Positions 55,101 through 62,349 of a stretch of DNA of 64,000 nt are shown in pieces. The stretch's first letter is position 1. Each line of letters starts with the position of its first letter. The position numbers and the translations under genes were made by a program. The DNA comes from Diadema setosum. Lineage: Eukaryota > Echinodermata > Echinoidea > Diadematoida > Diadematidae. The stretch lies in NCBI RefSeq assembly GCF_964275005.1, contig NC_092705.1:22515980-22579979 (forward strand). Reading direction: 5' to 3'. Below the pieces are notes generated by a model that made no database searches, was not told the DNA's origin, and saw only the letters and a list, made by a program, of their open reading frames with translations.

Positions 55101-56636
55101 ACCAAGTCGATGACACAGGCAGTATCAAATTTACCCATGAGCTAGAGGTTGATAATTCCATCCCTTTCCTGGACACCAAGATCACAAAAAGACCGGATGG
55201 CACAACCAAGATGGTCGTCTACAGAAAAAAGACACACACGGGACAATACCTGAATTTCCAATCCCACCATCCACTCCATCAAAAACTAGGGGTCATCCGT
55301 ACACTCATGGACAGAGCACACAGCATCGTCACGGAGGAAGCAGACCTGAAGGAAGAGGAAGATCACATCCAGTCCTCTCTCAGGAAATGTGGATACCCTG
55401 GCTGGTCTTTCAAGAAAGCCAAAAAGAAAAGGGGGGATAATCAAACCAAGAAGAACTCACAGACCAAACCAACCAATCAGAGGAGGAAATTGGTAACCAT
55501 CCCATATGTAAAGGGTACCTCGGAAGCATTGCAAAGGATTTACCAGAAATACCACATCTCCACAGCATTCAGGCCACACAAGAAACTCAGGAACATCCTA
55601 GTCCACCCAAAAGACAAACGATCCATCGATGACCAAGCGGGGGTAGTTTACCAGATTCCATGTGGTAACTGTGAAAGAAGCTACATTGGAGAAACAGCTA
55701 GGAAATTTGGCACCAGAAAAAATGAACACAAACTAGAGGTAGACACAGTTAGTGCGTCCTACTACACAAGAGGGAAAAAGAAGGAATCCACCTCCCACAT
55801 GCACAAGTCGGCCATCAGCGACCATGTGGCCAGTGAAAACCACCACATCAACTGGAAGAAGTGTTCCATCCTAGCCAGAGACTCTGGAAAAACCTCACGC
55901 TGGATAAGGGAAGCAATTCACATTCGGAAACAACAAGGGAGAACCTTCAACCGAGACCTCGGACAATATTCACTTTCCTCAATATACGATCCCATTCTCT
56001 CAGATCGGCGTGCGCCATCTACGTCGGCTCGTGGGAAGTCCTTCTCACAACGCTCGATCTGAAGAAGCCTGCAGAGCCAGCAGGCGAAAGTCTTATCAAG
56101 TAAAGGTAATTTTAATTGATTGTGATAAAACGAACGCTCATCCAACCACATACGGCAACTAAATACAAATATGAACACGAACAACTCTAGATGAATAAAG
56201 ACCTAATTTGCTATGTCCCACTTTACATGAAGTTATCTTTTTATAAATGCGAAATGACGATAAAAGTGTTTGTTTTAACATTATAGGTATCAGGTAGTTA
56301 GATCTCTTAAGGTTAAGTAGTTTTGATAGTACATGTAATGTGCTATTCAGTAATATCTAGTTTCACTGGCGGGTCATATTTCAAGAGAAATTAGCGCATT
56401 TCAGATCATGGACAATGCTATGACTTGTGATTAGGCGGTACCTTACCTGCGACAATGACGGCAAGGATGACGACAAGGAGAACGACCAGGAGGACGATCC
56501 CGACGACGACTTTCTTTGTCAACTTAGAGGAAGGAGCGCCTCCGGAAGTTAGCCCTCCACCTTTCGTCACCAGAGATTTATGTTGCGAAGCGCCCTCTTC
56601 GTTGACCAAGACGTCATCCGTCCTTTTCATCTCCAT
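37052..56636 (-). CDS. Type II transmembrane CUB/LDLa mosaic protein (12 exons)
   Basis: Exons on the minus strand: 56636-56447, 53989-53957, 52995-52648, 51796-51665, 50725-50600, 46642-46526, 46234-46091, 44358-44017, 43129-42980, 39261-39148, 38710-38579, 37404-37052. Every junction is phase 1 and every internal exon is a multiple of three, which strongly supports the chain: 726 codons. Order: cytoplasmic tail (1-42), membrane anchor (43-63), CUB1 (75-190), LDLa1-4 (191-363), CUB2 (364-477), LDLa5-7 (478-609), CUB3 (610-726). There is no cleavable signal peptide and no second membrane segment, so the domains should face outside. LDLa modules bind calcium and protein ligands; CUB domains are extracellular interaction folds. 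No protease or kinase domain is present. Oddities: in-frame TGA in the CUB1 and LDLa2 exons, cysteine-free CUBs, and one LDLa lacking a disulfide pair. Either a living gene with polymorphic or readthrough stops, or an early pseudogene. Confidence 0.75.
37448..37520 (+). repeat. tRNA-like SINE head
   Basis: GTTGCGGTTCGGTAACC resembles box A and GGTTCGAATCCCG is a good box B, with an intervening long variable-arm-like stem (GTCTTACGTGAGAGAC). It lies just upstream of exon 12 in the intron. I infer a tRNA-derived SINE fragment. Confidence 0.45.
37585..37905. mobile_element. MITE-like repeat with GTTCGTTATTCCGAA motifs
   Basis: Forward GTTATTCCGAA units on the left (from about 37602) face reverse units TTCGGAATAACGAAC on the right (to about 37895), giving an inverted-repeat element inside an intron of the CUB/LDLa gene. 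No coding capacity. Confidence 0.5.
37906..38578. other. Intron sequence
   Basis: Part of the intron between exons 11 and 12. It holds an A-run near 38285 and a C-run near 38440. Nothing else is recognised. Confidence 0.6.
38579..38710 (-). CDS. Exon 11: LDLa7
   Basis: Acceptor TTACATAG, donor GTAAGC, phase 1-1. The module has all six cysteines: CANTDFQC, GMC, AVC, YEC and EDEIGC. The calcium-site acidic cluster is present as KEDE. Confidence 0.85.
39148..39261 (-). CDS. Exon 10: LDLa6, lacking two cysteines
   Basis: Acceptor TTAATCAG, donor GTAAGT, phase 1-1, 38 codons. It reads WNKDTSYQC, SGSGYSYHDERIC, NKYPDC, DDETNC. Cysteines 2, 4, 5 and 6 are present, but position 3 is tyrosine and position 1 is not cysteine. 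In LDLa modules cysteines 1 and 3 pair, so the two losses are coherent. Confidence 0.75.
39262..39765. other. Intron sequence left of the hAT element
   Basis: It contains a short TA run and T-run near 39300. No feature recognised. Confidence 0.5.
39774..41902 (-). mobile_element. hAT-type non-autonomous element, copy 1 (2129 bp)
   Basis: The ends are exact inverted repeats (CAGTGGCGTATCTAGG ... CCTAGATACGCCACTG). A perfect 8-bp target duplication, GGTGGATC, flanks it at 39766-39773 and 41903-41910, the hAT hallmark. It is the reverse complement of 47912-50045, nearly identical throughout. Inside are repeated GCGAGCGAGCGCAGCGAGCG blocks, a pyrimidine-rich CTT tract (41745-41830) and a nested tandem-core element (40421-41311). 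No transposase is encoded. It lies in the intron between exons 9 and 10 of the CUB/LDLa gene. Confidence 0.9.
40421..41311 (-). mobile_element. Family 1 tandem-core element nested in hAT copy 1
   Basis: It is the reverse complement of the family 1 element at 31687-32557, with the same 17-bp sub-terminal inverted repeats and CCATGGTAACGG-type core units. The same nested insert occupies the same place in hAT copy 2, so insertion preceded the spread of the hAT composite. Confidence 0.8.
41925..42225. mobile_element. MITE with GTCCATGGTTTAAACCATGG palindromes at both ends
   Basis: Each end carries a self-complementary TGTCCATGGTT(T)AAACCATGGACA block and flanking inverted sequence (ATTCACGAATGGGGT on the left, ACCACCTTCTTGAATTC on the right). 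The interior has repeated ACGAAATG motifs. It lies about 20 bp from the hAT copy 1 target site, in the same intron. Confidence 0.6.
42226..42590 (+). repeat. Possible retroelement 3' end with poly(A)
   Basis: AATAAAATCTGG then AAATAAAAAAAAAAA at 42560-42585 looks like the polyadenylated end of a retroposed or LINE sequence. The body is not recognisable. Confidence 0.3.
42980..43129 (-). CDS. Exon 9: LDLa5, with a GC-AG intron after it
   Basis: The acceptor is CCAATACAG. The donor reads G/GCAAGT, a GC donor of the strong class, phase 1-1, 50 codons. It reads CHPSLYYC, then a longer loop NGTHTAGNPAVC, QVC, EEC and DDERNC; six cysteines with an extended second loop. Confidence 0.8.
43240..43275. 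repeat. A-homopolymer in intron
   Basis: A run of about 33 A residues after ACCACC lies in the intron between exons 8 and 9. Confidence 0.8.
43700..43925 (+). repeat. LINE-like 3' end with TGAA tail
   Basis: The segment ends AATAAATTGAACTGAATGAACG, resembling the short tandem tails of CR1/L2-type elements. No reverse-transcriptase remains. Confidence 0.35.
44017..44358 (-). CDS. Exon 8: CUB2
   Basis: Acceptor CTTTTCACAG, donor GTAAGT, phase 1-1, 114 codons. It reads FIELGLYQSVNITSPDWP, then FRLDFLHFDL, ASVILHYNG, EIVLRSHGNELAVQFVGG and SSGFFLAVTALPFGG. The NITSP.WP, RLDF, NELAVQF and GF blocks match the CUB fold; there are no cysteines. Confidence 0.8.
44598..44989. mobile_element. PiggyBac-like palindromic MITE, copy 3
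   Basis: It is flanked by TTAA (44594-44597 and 44990-44993), with AGGGAT...ATCCCT ends and the same mirrored GAGATATC / GTCTCAGCCATT blocks as 20280-20645. It lies in an intron of the CUB/LDLa gene. Confidence 0.75.
44994..45530. other. Intron sequence
   Basis: AT-rich sequence between two MITE copies. Nothing recognised. Confidence 0.5.
45535..45840. mobile_element. PiggyBac-like palindromic MITE, diverged fragment
   Basis: It carries GACTGAGATATCCAAAAC, a mirrored TCAGCCATTTCAAAACC and an ending ATCATCCCTCTAA where the canonical CCCTTTAA has decayed. The left end is missing. Confidence 0.5.
46028..46062. repeat. (TA)n microsatellite
   Basis: A pure AT dinucleotide run just downstream (minus sense) of exon 7. 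Confidence 0.9.
46091..46234 (-). CDS. Exon 7: LDLa4
   Basis: Acceptor TTGACGCAG, donor GTGAGT, phase 1-1, 48 codons. Six cysteines: CNLNTELTC, GSC, ARC, RDC and MADEMNC, then a linker STYHGTATG. Confidence 0.85.
46526..46642 (-). CDS. Exon 6: LDLa3
   Basis: Acceptor ATCCACCAG, donor GTGAGT, phase 1-1, 39 codons. It is the most canonical module of the gene: CPSTHFSC, GSC, RVC, SDC and the calcium motif DGSDESPEQC. Confidence 0.9.
46643..46974. other. Intron sequence
   Basis: It contains a T-run followed by a G-run near 46920-46945. Otherwise no feature recognised. Confidence 0.5.
47912..50045 (+). mobile_element. hAT-type non-autonomous element, copy 2 (2134 bp)
   Basis: The inverted ends are CAGTGGCGTATCTAGG / CCTAGATACGCCACTG. 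The 8-bp target duplication CTTCTATC is perfect (47904-47911 and 50046-50053). It is in opposite orientation to copy 1, almost identical over its whole length, including the nested family 1 element at 48516-49398 and the GAA-rich tract (about 47985-48080). No transposase. It lies in the intron between exons 5 and 6 of the CUB/LDLa gene. Confidence 0.9.
48516..49398 (+). mobile_element. Family 1 tandem-core element nested in hAT copy 2
   Basis: The layout is the same as at 31687-32557: AACTAGAAATGTCGC start, TTATACCCCCGCCAAAC and its inverted copy at the ends, TTACCATGGCAACG core units and a GACCGCCC tract (about 49290-49350). Confidence 0.8.
50211..50599. other. Intron sequence
   Basis: Between the family 4 element and exon 5. 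Nothing recognised. Confidence 0.5.
50600..50725 (-). CDS. Exon 5: LDLa2, with an in-frame TGA after the domain
   Basis: Acceptor ATCTTTCCCCAG and strong donor ACAG/GTGAGC give 126 bases, phase 1-1. The module is complete: CGHGHFLC, GKC, MVC, EQC and GGEDEALC. It then reads PH, TGA (50609-50607), FTG before the donor. A weak alternative donor T/GTCCCC at 50618, at the last cysteine, would also keep phase 1 and avoid the stop. Confidence 0.75.
50726..51664. other. Intron sequence with CA repeat
   Basis: (CA)n at about 51292-51322, (ACAA)n near 51355-51376 and C-runs near 51395. No other gene. Confidence 0.6.
51665..51796 (-). CDS. Exon 4: LDLa1
   Basis: The acceptor is TTGTTGCTCAG. The phase-compatible donor is G/GTTGGT, a weaker GTT-type site. 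44 codons: CNSVTEWAC, GITC, QRC, TDC and GEDEEAC, six cysteines. The only better-looking GT nearby (GTATTT) would break the phase. Confidence 0.8.
51797..52647. other. Intron with a MITE, a CAA microsatellite and a hairpin
   Basis: It contains the element at 52092-52319 and an 18-bp perfect inverted pair, GATTCAAGGAATCCATGC (52404-52421) and GCATGGATTCCTTGAATC (52504-52521), enclosing about 80 bp. Otherwise nothing is recognised. Confidence 0.6.
52092..52319. mobile_element. MITE with CAGTG ends and TA target (copy 2), with (CAA)n
   Basis: The ends are CAGTGTGATCCCATTATAA and, reversed, CAGTGCACTCTCCCTTGTAA; TA dinucleotides flank both. A (CAA)n array (52141-52192) has expanded inside. It is related to 9254-9453. 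I infer a Tc1/mariner- or pogo-type non-autonomous element. Confidence 0.6.
52648..52995 (-). CDS. Exon 3: CUB1, with an in-frame TGA
   Basis: The acceptor is CTTTCACAG. The donor is GGAG/GTTCGT, a weak site supported by phase (348 bases, 1-1). It reads DYVELELGAVDYMSSNDYP, YVIRFEFTLLHMDG, SLLIDDIDP, SSLAAF, then TGA (52771-52769), SGDRPTTLYSTSNKVALTF and DDGVEISAKIYVTR. The same frame carries CUB landmarks on both sides of the TGA, so the stop is a single-codon interruption rather than a frame error. The domain has no cysteines. Confidence 0.75.
52996..53956. other. Intron sequence
   Basis: The intron between exons 2 and 3, AT-rich. No element recognised. Confidence 0.55.
53957..53989 (-). 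CDS. Exon 2: 33-bp linker exon
   Basis: Acceptor TTTTCTCAG, donor GTATGA, phase 1-1. It encodes QKKESSITPR between the membrane anchor and CUB1. It is short but fits phase, length and splice rules on both sides. Confidence 0.65.
53990..54232. repeat. Intron with short ACTCGTGGG-type tandem
   Basis: Around 54100-54210, units with GACTCGTGGGCTGTAT are repeated about three times. They resemble the minisatellite near 18.2 kb (GACACTAGGC in reverse). Confidence 0.45.
54328..54366 (-). ncRNA. Hammerhead-like motif in the left Penelope arm
   Basis: On the minus strand: CTGAAGA, an unpaired A, a six-base-pair stem (GCCTGC / GCAGGC) and GAAA, then GTCTTATC. It is the mirror of the right-arm motif. 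Hammerhead ribozymes are known in Penelope terminal repeats. Here stems I and III are not convincing by eye. Confidence 0.35.
54436..56062 (+). CDS. Penelope-type reverse transcriptase with GIY-YIG endonuclease (5'-truncated)
   Basis: The frame is open from inside the left arm to TGA at 56060-56062 in the right arm. There is no ATG at the start; counting from GTG at 54569 gives 497 codons. Upstream the frame reads YLYPTAENVPRLYCTPKTHK, a conserved Penelope block. RT landmarks are VLVSFDVVSLFTNTP, YGTAMGSPVSPVVANIFME and the catalytic YVDD at residues 157-160. The GIY-YIG nuclease starts near residue 358: VVYQIPCGNC, SYIGETARKFGTRKNEH. Penelope RTs copy their own RNA, and the GIY-YIG domain cuts the target. 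The normal N-terminal region (over 100 residues) is absent, so this copy is probably dead although the remaining frame is uninterrupted. Confidence 0.88.
56059..56097 (+). ncRNA. Hammerhead-like motif in the right Penelope arm
   Basis: CTGAAGA at 56059, stem II GCCTGC/GCAGGC with a seven-base loop, GAAA at 56086-56089 and a possible cleavage site UC at 56096-56097. An extra A separates the catalytic GA from stem II, as it also does in the 19.6-kb family. Confidence 0.35.
56447..56636 (-). CDS. Exon 1: cytoplasmic tail and membrane anchor
   Basis: The start ATG is in a strong context (CAGAAATGG). It encodes a 42-residue polar tail ending SSKLTKK, then VVVGIVLLVVLLVVILAVIVAG, a clear membrane span (residues 43-63), and ends at GCAG/GTAAGG in phase 1. 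Basic residues before the span and the absence of a signal peptide give type II topology. The frame is also open upstream of the ATG to a possible acceptor, so a longer tail is possible. Confidence 0.8.
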
Positions 56637-56839
56637 TTCTGCTGAGGATCTGTTTCTGGAGCCCTTTTCTGTGTGTGGATGTGTGTGTGTACAGTGTAGT
56701 GTGTGTGTATGTGTAATGGTGAGTGAGGCAGAGCGAAAGACAAGGAAATACGGTATGTAAGATATCGAGATGAAATCTGAGTGTCAGATTTTGGGCCAAA
56801 CCTTGTTTTACATAACCGTCCGCACAATGTCTTGTGATG

Positions 56840-57440
56840 TTTTAACGCTATCTCAGAGGCGTCGAATCCGAATCTGGATGGTGCGACTTTTATGTCCTTG
56901 ATGATTTTGAGAATTTGAAGGTGGCGGCCAAATTTGAATGTTTCATAAATTTCCTTATAAATGGTTTAATCAATTGAAGAGAACTGATGGTCTTACCCTA
57001 TCTTGAGAATGCTGCTGAATCTGAATTTGGATGATGCAGCTCTTGCACTTCTGAGGATTTGAGATATTAAAAATAAACGCCAAAATGGAAATTCTTATAT
57101 CTGCATTTCATGCTTATGAAAGGTGAAAAAGTGAAAAACATGGATTGTCTTTATCCTATTTTGGGATGCTGAATTCCAATCAGGTTTCCCTAACTCTTGC
57201 ATCCTTTGGGTTTATAAGACATCCAAAGACTGCCGCCAAAAATTGAATTTCTAAAATAAGTACAGTGTATTCCTTTATTCTGAATACAAATTAATTAAAA
57301 ATGAATTGATGGATTCATCTTTTTTTTTTTCGGGGATACTGAAGCCAATCCGGTTGTTGCAACACTGCATCCTTGAGAGTTAAGTTATATTCAGCATTTT
57401 TTTTTGTATGTTTTTTTTTCCATTTTGGCGGCCATCTTGA
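56840..57440. repeat. Diverged tandem repeat of about 165 bp, four units
   Basis: Each unit contains a GATGCTGAATCYRAAT-type block, a CTTGCAYCYTTGAG block and a CGCCAAAATGG / GCGGCCATCTTG-like end. The units are strongly diverged and non-coding. Confidence 0.5.
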
Positions 57441-58497
57441 AAATAACAAAACCCACATGGATGAAAAAAAAAATAAAAAAAGAACAACAATGTATATAGG
57501 CTTCAAATTCATGAAATTCTTCCGTCGAGATTCTTTACGCCGATGTATAGGGCAATTTGCCAATCAGTTGCGAAGTATATAGGCTTATTTGTATGCTTAT
57601 GCTTGTTTATGTTCAGGTGCGGATTATGAAAGTACATATTTAATAATTGACCTATCTTTCCAATTAAGTTATTCCATCAGCTATTCAAAATTTTACCCAG
57701 AATTTCAAATTCATGTAAATTACTGTCAGTGAATCAAAACAGTTGCGAACTATGAAATCCTTTGCTATTTTTTTTTATTACATTGATACCACTATACGTC
57801 ATGTCCATGGCTTTTGACAATGAGGCAGAGATTGTGGAGCGTTTATTGACATTAAAGCTATTGTCATAGTAATGAGATTTATAAATTGAGTTCGATTACG
57901 GCAATTTACACCCAATCATGAATCATAATGATTACGTATTCCCACTCACTGTTCTAACAGTCATAAAATTCTCAAGTCATGCAGGTTTGTACTTGCAACT
58001 GCTTATATACATATCCCCCCAACACACACGCACGCACAAACAAACACAATTCACACCCGCGCATACACATACATAAAACACTTTAAGAAATTAGAATCTG
58101 GAGCGGAACTCCCATGAAGCTCTAAGCACTATAGGTTGGTGATTACGCATATTCACAGTCATGACAATAGAGTTCCGTAGAGTGACAATGGAATTCTCCT
58201 GAAAATTTAACGAATAATATTCGTATGTCTATCTATTTCATAGGTGTCCGATGCAGATTGTTAATTCGTCAATGAAACTTTTTGCGGCAGAACCGGCACA
58301 TGTATAGCGGCTGCCGACAGTCAATGAGAAATAGTATATATTGTACATATAAAAACTATATACATATACCCTCGTACATCGTGATAAGAATTGGAACGCG
58401 ATTATTTATTTATAATAATCTATATTTACATATTTACGCACACGCATGCAATACTTAAGATTCACAATTCAGGGTAACATGAGGGAATTATACTCAC
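57441..58497. other. Non-coding, no feature recognised
   Basis: AT-rich with a short ACAC/CGCA tract near 58025. It could be 5' flank or intron of the CUB/LDLa gene. Confidence 0.4.
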
Positions 58498-58527
58498 CTC
58501 ACCCCGTCCAGTTATCTGCTTCGTCTC
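58498..58527 (-). other. Possible 30-bp micro-exon
   Basis: It is bracketed by a good acceptor (TGTGCTTTCAG) and a consensus donor (GTGAGTA), and would encode ETKQITGRGE in phase 0. It may be a 5' UTR exon of the CUB/LDLa gene, because its phase does not fit exon 1 as a coding partner. Confidence 0.3.
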
Positions 58528-60429
58528 CTGAAAGCACACATATACGATACTCCTTTTCGGGACACGCGCACCGATCGATCCTGCTAGTTTTCTCACCACA
58601 CATTGGCCCTCATATTCAGGTCTATTCAACATTTGGTCATGGGCACTTCCGTTCTCTGGTAGAAAAAAGAAGGACATCAAACAACGGCATTAAAATCCCC
58701 ATCAAAGGCAAATGCCGCATGAGGGTCAAATCCCTAGATTCGGAACTGTGAACACTTCCTGTCTCAAATACAGAAAAAAAAACTGCGAATAATAATTTCC
58801 ACTCTTTCGTAAGGTCTACACTTGGGCAAAGATAAAGTCAATTCAATTTATGTCGTCTTTTGAAATTTGTGTAGAGTCATATATGATATCATACCCTTGA
58901 CCAACAAAGATTTCTCTTTGAGTCACATGGACGACCTTTCCTTCTCATCTCTCATGCTGTCTTCTTTCATATCGAGAGGGAAATTCAATCAAAAGAAAAA
59001 AAAAGTGTAACTCTAATAACTATCTCTTCATTTGTCTAATCTTTTGGTCTCACGTTTGCTCCCTCCACCAATAGAAGAACGTCTAAACTGCGCACACTGA
59101 ATATTGTAGATTTACTCCGGCCAATTCCTTGCCTCTTTTGGTCCAATTTTATATTGCTGCATTCAATTTAGCCTAGATGTCATGTTTGGAATTTCAATTT
59201 TATAATTTCATTATTCACGTTTATTTTGGAGCATTTGAATTACCTTCAGTCTCATTGTAATCAACACTTTTTCAACTAAAATTCGTAAGACAAGCTCCAT
59301 TTCACTAATTGTTCCTTCATTTTAGAATGATATAATTACATGATCACATATATGCTGCGCTAGTACATTCAATTTTATTGTCTTCTTTTTTTTCTTTTTT
59401 TTTTGGACATCCACTTTAACATGTTCTGCAGTCAATTTAGCAGACATGTTTATGCTTGGTTCTTTCTTTGTTTTCTTTTATCATAATCATTGTTTTGTAA
59501 GCATCATAACATTTTATGTTTTCGTATTCATTTCAGGGATTTTTTATTATTATTATTTTTTTTTTTTTTACAACTGGCTTTTTTTTTTCTCAGTGTGTTT
59601 ATGGAGTCTACCAGTCCGAAGAAAGTGCATGTGGCCACAACTAGCTTATCTGACCGTGAAGAGCTTTATTCCGAGTTCTAGGTCGCCAAGTTTATGATCC
59701 TCAAATGTTTCTATATTTCTTTGTCTCCTTGAGATATGCGTCTGTATCTAACTTGTGCTGTACTTGTGTAACTTGTGCTTGTGACTGTAAGAAGATGAAG
59801 TTATTCTGTTGTGCTGGTTAATAATGCAGGCCCTTAATGACGCGTATAAAGGAAAAAGGGACGTTACAGAACAAAACATAATATGATACTTTACCGCTTT
59901 TCAGTTTGTGGATGAAACAGAAAGTTACATTGAAATACACGTTTACACATTGAATACACTTTCCAAAAGAGAAATCAACGTATATATATATATAATAACG
60001 AAACGAATGACGTAAATTTGAATGAATGTTTAGAACTTGAACACCGTCGCGAAACTCAATGACTCAATACCCTTTCCAGCCAGTGATGGCGACTCTGAAT
60101 AAACATAGAGAACTGTCTAGTACCTGCCAATTTGAATACCCTTTTTTACGAATTCGAAAGCCACATGTGAAAAATTGAACTCACAAATTGCAAATTTCAA
60201 AGACAGACTGTGCGATAGGGAGGGTTTTTGGTACATTGAATAAACCTATTATCAAATCGACTGGCAAAAGCGCGAAATTGGCCGAGGAAACCTATAGAAA
60301 GTCAATTTGTATGAATGCATGCACGTAGGGTCCTACACGTATGGACTATATTCCATGTTAAAATGTATTGTATGTATTATGTAACCATACATCACGAAAA
60401 CAATAAGTCGCAGCCGTTGATTTTACGTG
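58528..60429. other. Non-coding, no feature recognised
   Basis: AT-rich with many T-runs. Open frames near 59446-59697 are T-rich translations with no motif. Confidence 0.4.
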
Positions 60430-61057
60430 AGGACTCAAAAAAGCTGAAATGGGTCAACCGAGTAAATGTTGATTTTTTTTTTCATATTTTCTGAAAGAAC
60501 TATCATTCTCCTGCATTATTCTTTAATTTGGGATCATAACATAAATGGGAAAGTGTGTTTTCAGCAGTTTTTCTACAACCCTTTTTTGAAGGGAGAGTAG
60601 AATGATCAGGTATGTTTCAGTGAACCCTTTTCCTTGAAATCCTCTGCACACTCTTCAATTTTAAGTCTAAAAGCTTTTGAATGGATAATGCTACTGCTTT
60701 GAAAGTTGGCATTAATCATGAACAGAATATCTTTATTGAGTATGCTCAATTTCAGCTTAATCTGAATCGCTTTATTGTTGTTGCTCCGGTGGTTTGCATC
60801 ATGTATTTTGTCCCTTTCATCACACAGCTAGAACAGCTTGGAAAAGATTAAGCGCTTGAATAGACCCTGTGCTTCAGAAGCTCTTTTCTCAGTTCACACT
60901 CTTCCACAATGTGTGCTATCTTTCCAGTATTTAGATATATTAGAAGAGTCCTTTCTAATTAAGTTATACATCATTTTAAAGCTTAGAGTCTGCTCTTTCA
61001 GAAACTGCCCTTGACTAAAAATCCATGTTTTTTTGGTCATGGTATTGCGATGCAGGA

Positions 61058-61058
<1 letters not shown>
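60430..61058 (-). mobile_element. TIR element family A, copy 2 (diverged)
   Basis: It is the reverse complement of 24827-25503 in long collinear blocks (CATAATATGAATGGGAAAGTG-like, AAGCGCTTGAATAGA, GAACTGAGAAA). Its right end GCATCGCAATACC / GCAGGATCAC is degraded. No coding capacity. Confidence 0.6.
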
Positions 61059-61059
<1 letters not shown>

Positions 61060-61104
<45 letters not shown>

Positions 61105-61120
61105 ATATATATATATATAT
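61060..61120. repeat. (CA)n and (TA)n microsatellites
   Basis: About 44 bp of CA dinucleotides, then a short TA run and a G-run near 61130. Confidence 0.85.
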
Positions 61121-61140
61121 CCTTAAAAGGGGGGGGGGGG

Positions 61141-61900
61141 CGAATTTGAATTTTCTATCAACTCAAACTTCAAATGACATAATAAGCCGCAAAGGTGACA
61201 AATTGGACATAATTTCTTTATTTCATACTTTTCATTTACGAATATTAGAATTCATGATACAAATTCAAGAACCAATAATCATTTTCATTTTCCAAAATTG
61301 AAATAACATTTTTCATTTCTACAATTTTAGTCAGTTTTGCTTCCTTTGTGATGTCATTTGAATTCGGATTTGACATATATATATTCTCCATTTTCAGCCT
61401 TTTTTTCATCTTTGGGTCAAGACATTGTATAGGTCACAGATGTGTGTCTAATAAACATATCTATATCTATATCTATATCAATATATATTTTGCAAATTAA
61501 TTGATGTTTGTATCGTGTCATTATTATTATTTTTTTTTTTTTGGTCATCATTGTTCAGGGCCGTCACCAGCCTTTTTCAGGGGGGATGCGTTTATATTTC
61601 TGGCTCCACTTCCGGGTTTAGTAAGAGGGGGGGGGGGGGAGCGTTTATTCATGTGAAAACTTCCCTTTGTATTCATCTAGCTATCATTCTAAAATTGTAG
61701 CAGCCATCTTTACAGTATGGCGTTTGTTGATCGGGGGTATGTGCTAGGACGTAGCGTAGTTGACCCACGGAAGAAAAATCATCCCAATGGAGAATGTAAT
61801 TTAATTGCTGTTAGTCTATAATTTAATCAAAGAATAAATAGACTTGTTTGAGTATTTTATGATGTTTTTTCACAATAATAGGCATTAAAGAATAAGAGTA
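61141..61900. other. Non-coding, no feature recognised
   Basis: It contains (ATCT)n near 61460, a T-run near 61535 followed by GTTCAGGGCCGTCACCAGCC, which looks like a decayed transposon end, and a G-run near 61628. Confidence 0.35.
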
Positions 61901-61907
61901 AACATAC

Positions 61908-61967
61908 CTTCACGTTCACAGTAGGCAGAACGATAGACAGCATTAGGTAGCAAACAGATATGTTCAT
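61908..61967 (-). other. Possible first exon encoding a signal-peptide-like sequence
   Basis: ATG at 61967 opens 20 codons with a hydrophobic core (VCYLMLSIVL) and runs to AAG/GTATGT, phase 0. An inverted CCAAT motif lies about 90 bases upstream (62053-62057). It could be the start of a secreted variant, a 5' exon with a short upstream frame, or chance. No matching next exon is proven. Confidence 0.3.
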
Positions 61968-62349
61968 GCCAAACTCAGACCACGAAGCGCTGAATGTAGT
62001 AGGAATGAAATGCCAGGCTGATAGCTGTTAACACAGTCACACCTCGCCTCGGTGATTGGCGTATCTATGAAATAAATTTCCACTAGCTGAAAATTGGAAA
62101 CGTTAAGACCTATCTCAACGAATCTGCACACTATCCCTTTAAGGCAATGTTAGTACTCCTGCTTTCTGAGAGGAAAGCCAATGGCTCTTTTGTATTGGCA
62201 TTGATTGGTAGAGATGCTAAGAAAATGGAATTGTTAATAGTGAAATAGTCCTATCGGCACATTGGTAAATACACTGTCCGGAGGTTTGTAGTAATTCTTC
62301 CGGTTTTTATGATTGATGCCGGTGCTTAGAACATGGAGCAATTTACGTA

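Larger units (their letters stand above)
54281..56144 (+). mobile_element. Penelope-like retroelement with inverted terminal arms
   Basis: Two 155-bp arms, 54281-54435 and 55990-56144, are inverted copies and enclose a reverse-transcriptase/endonuclease frame. A 14-bp direct repeat, CACATACGGCAACT, at 54233-54246 and 56147-56160 looks like the target duplication; about 34 bp lie between the left repeat and the arm. Inverted arms, absence of an integrase and the GIY-YIG domain are typical of Penelope elements. The 5' part of the coding region is missing. It lies in intron 1 of the CUB/LDLa gene, on the opposite strand to that gene. Confidence 0.85.
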
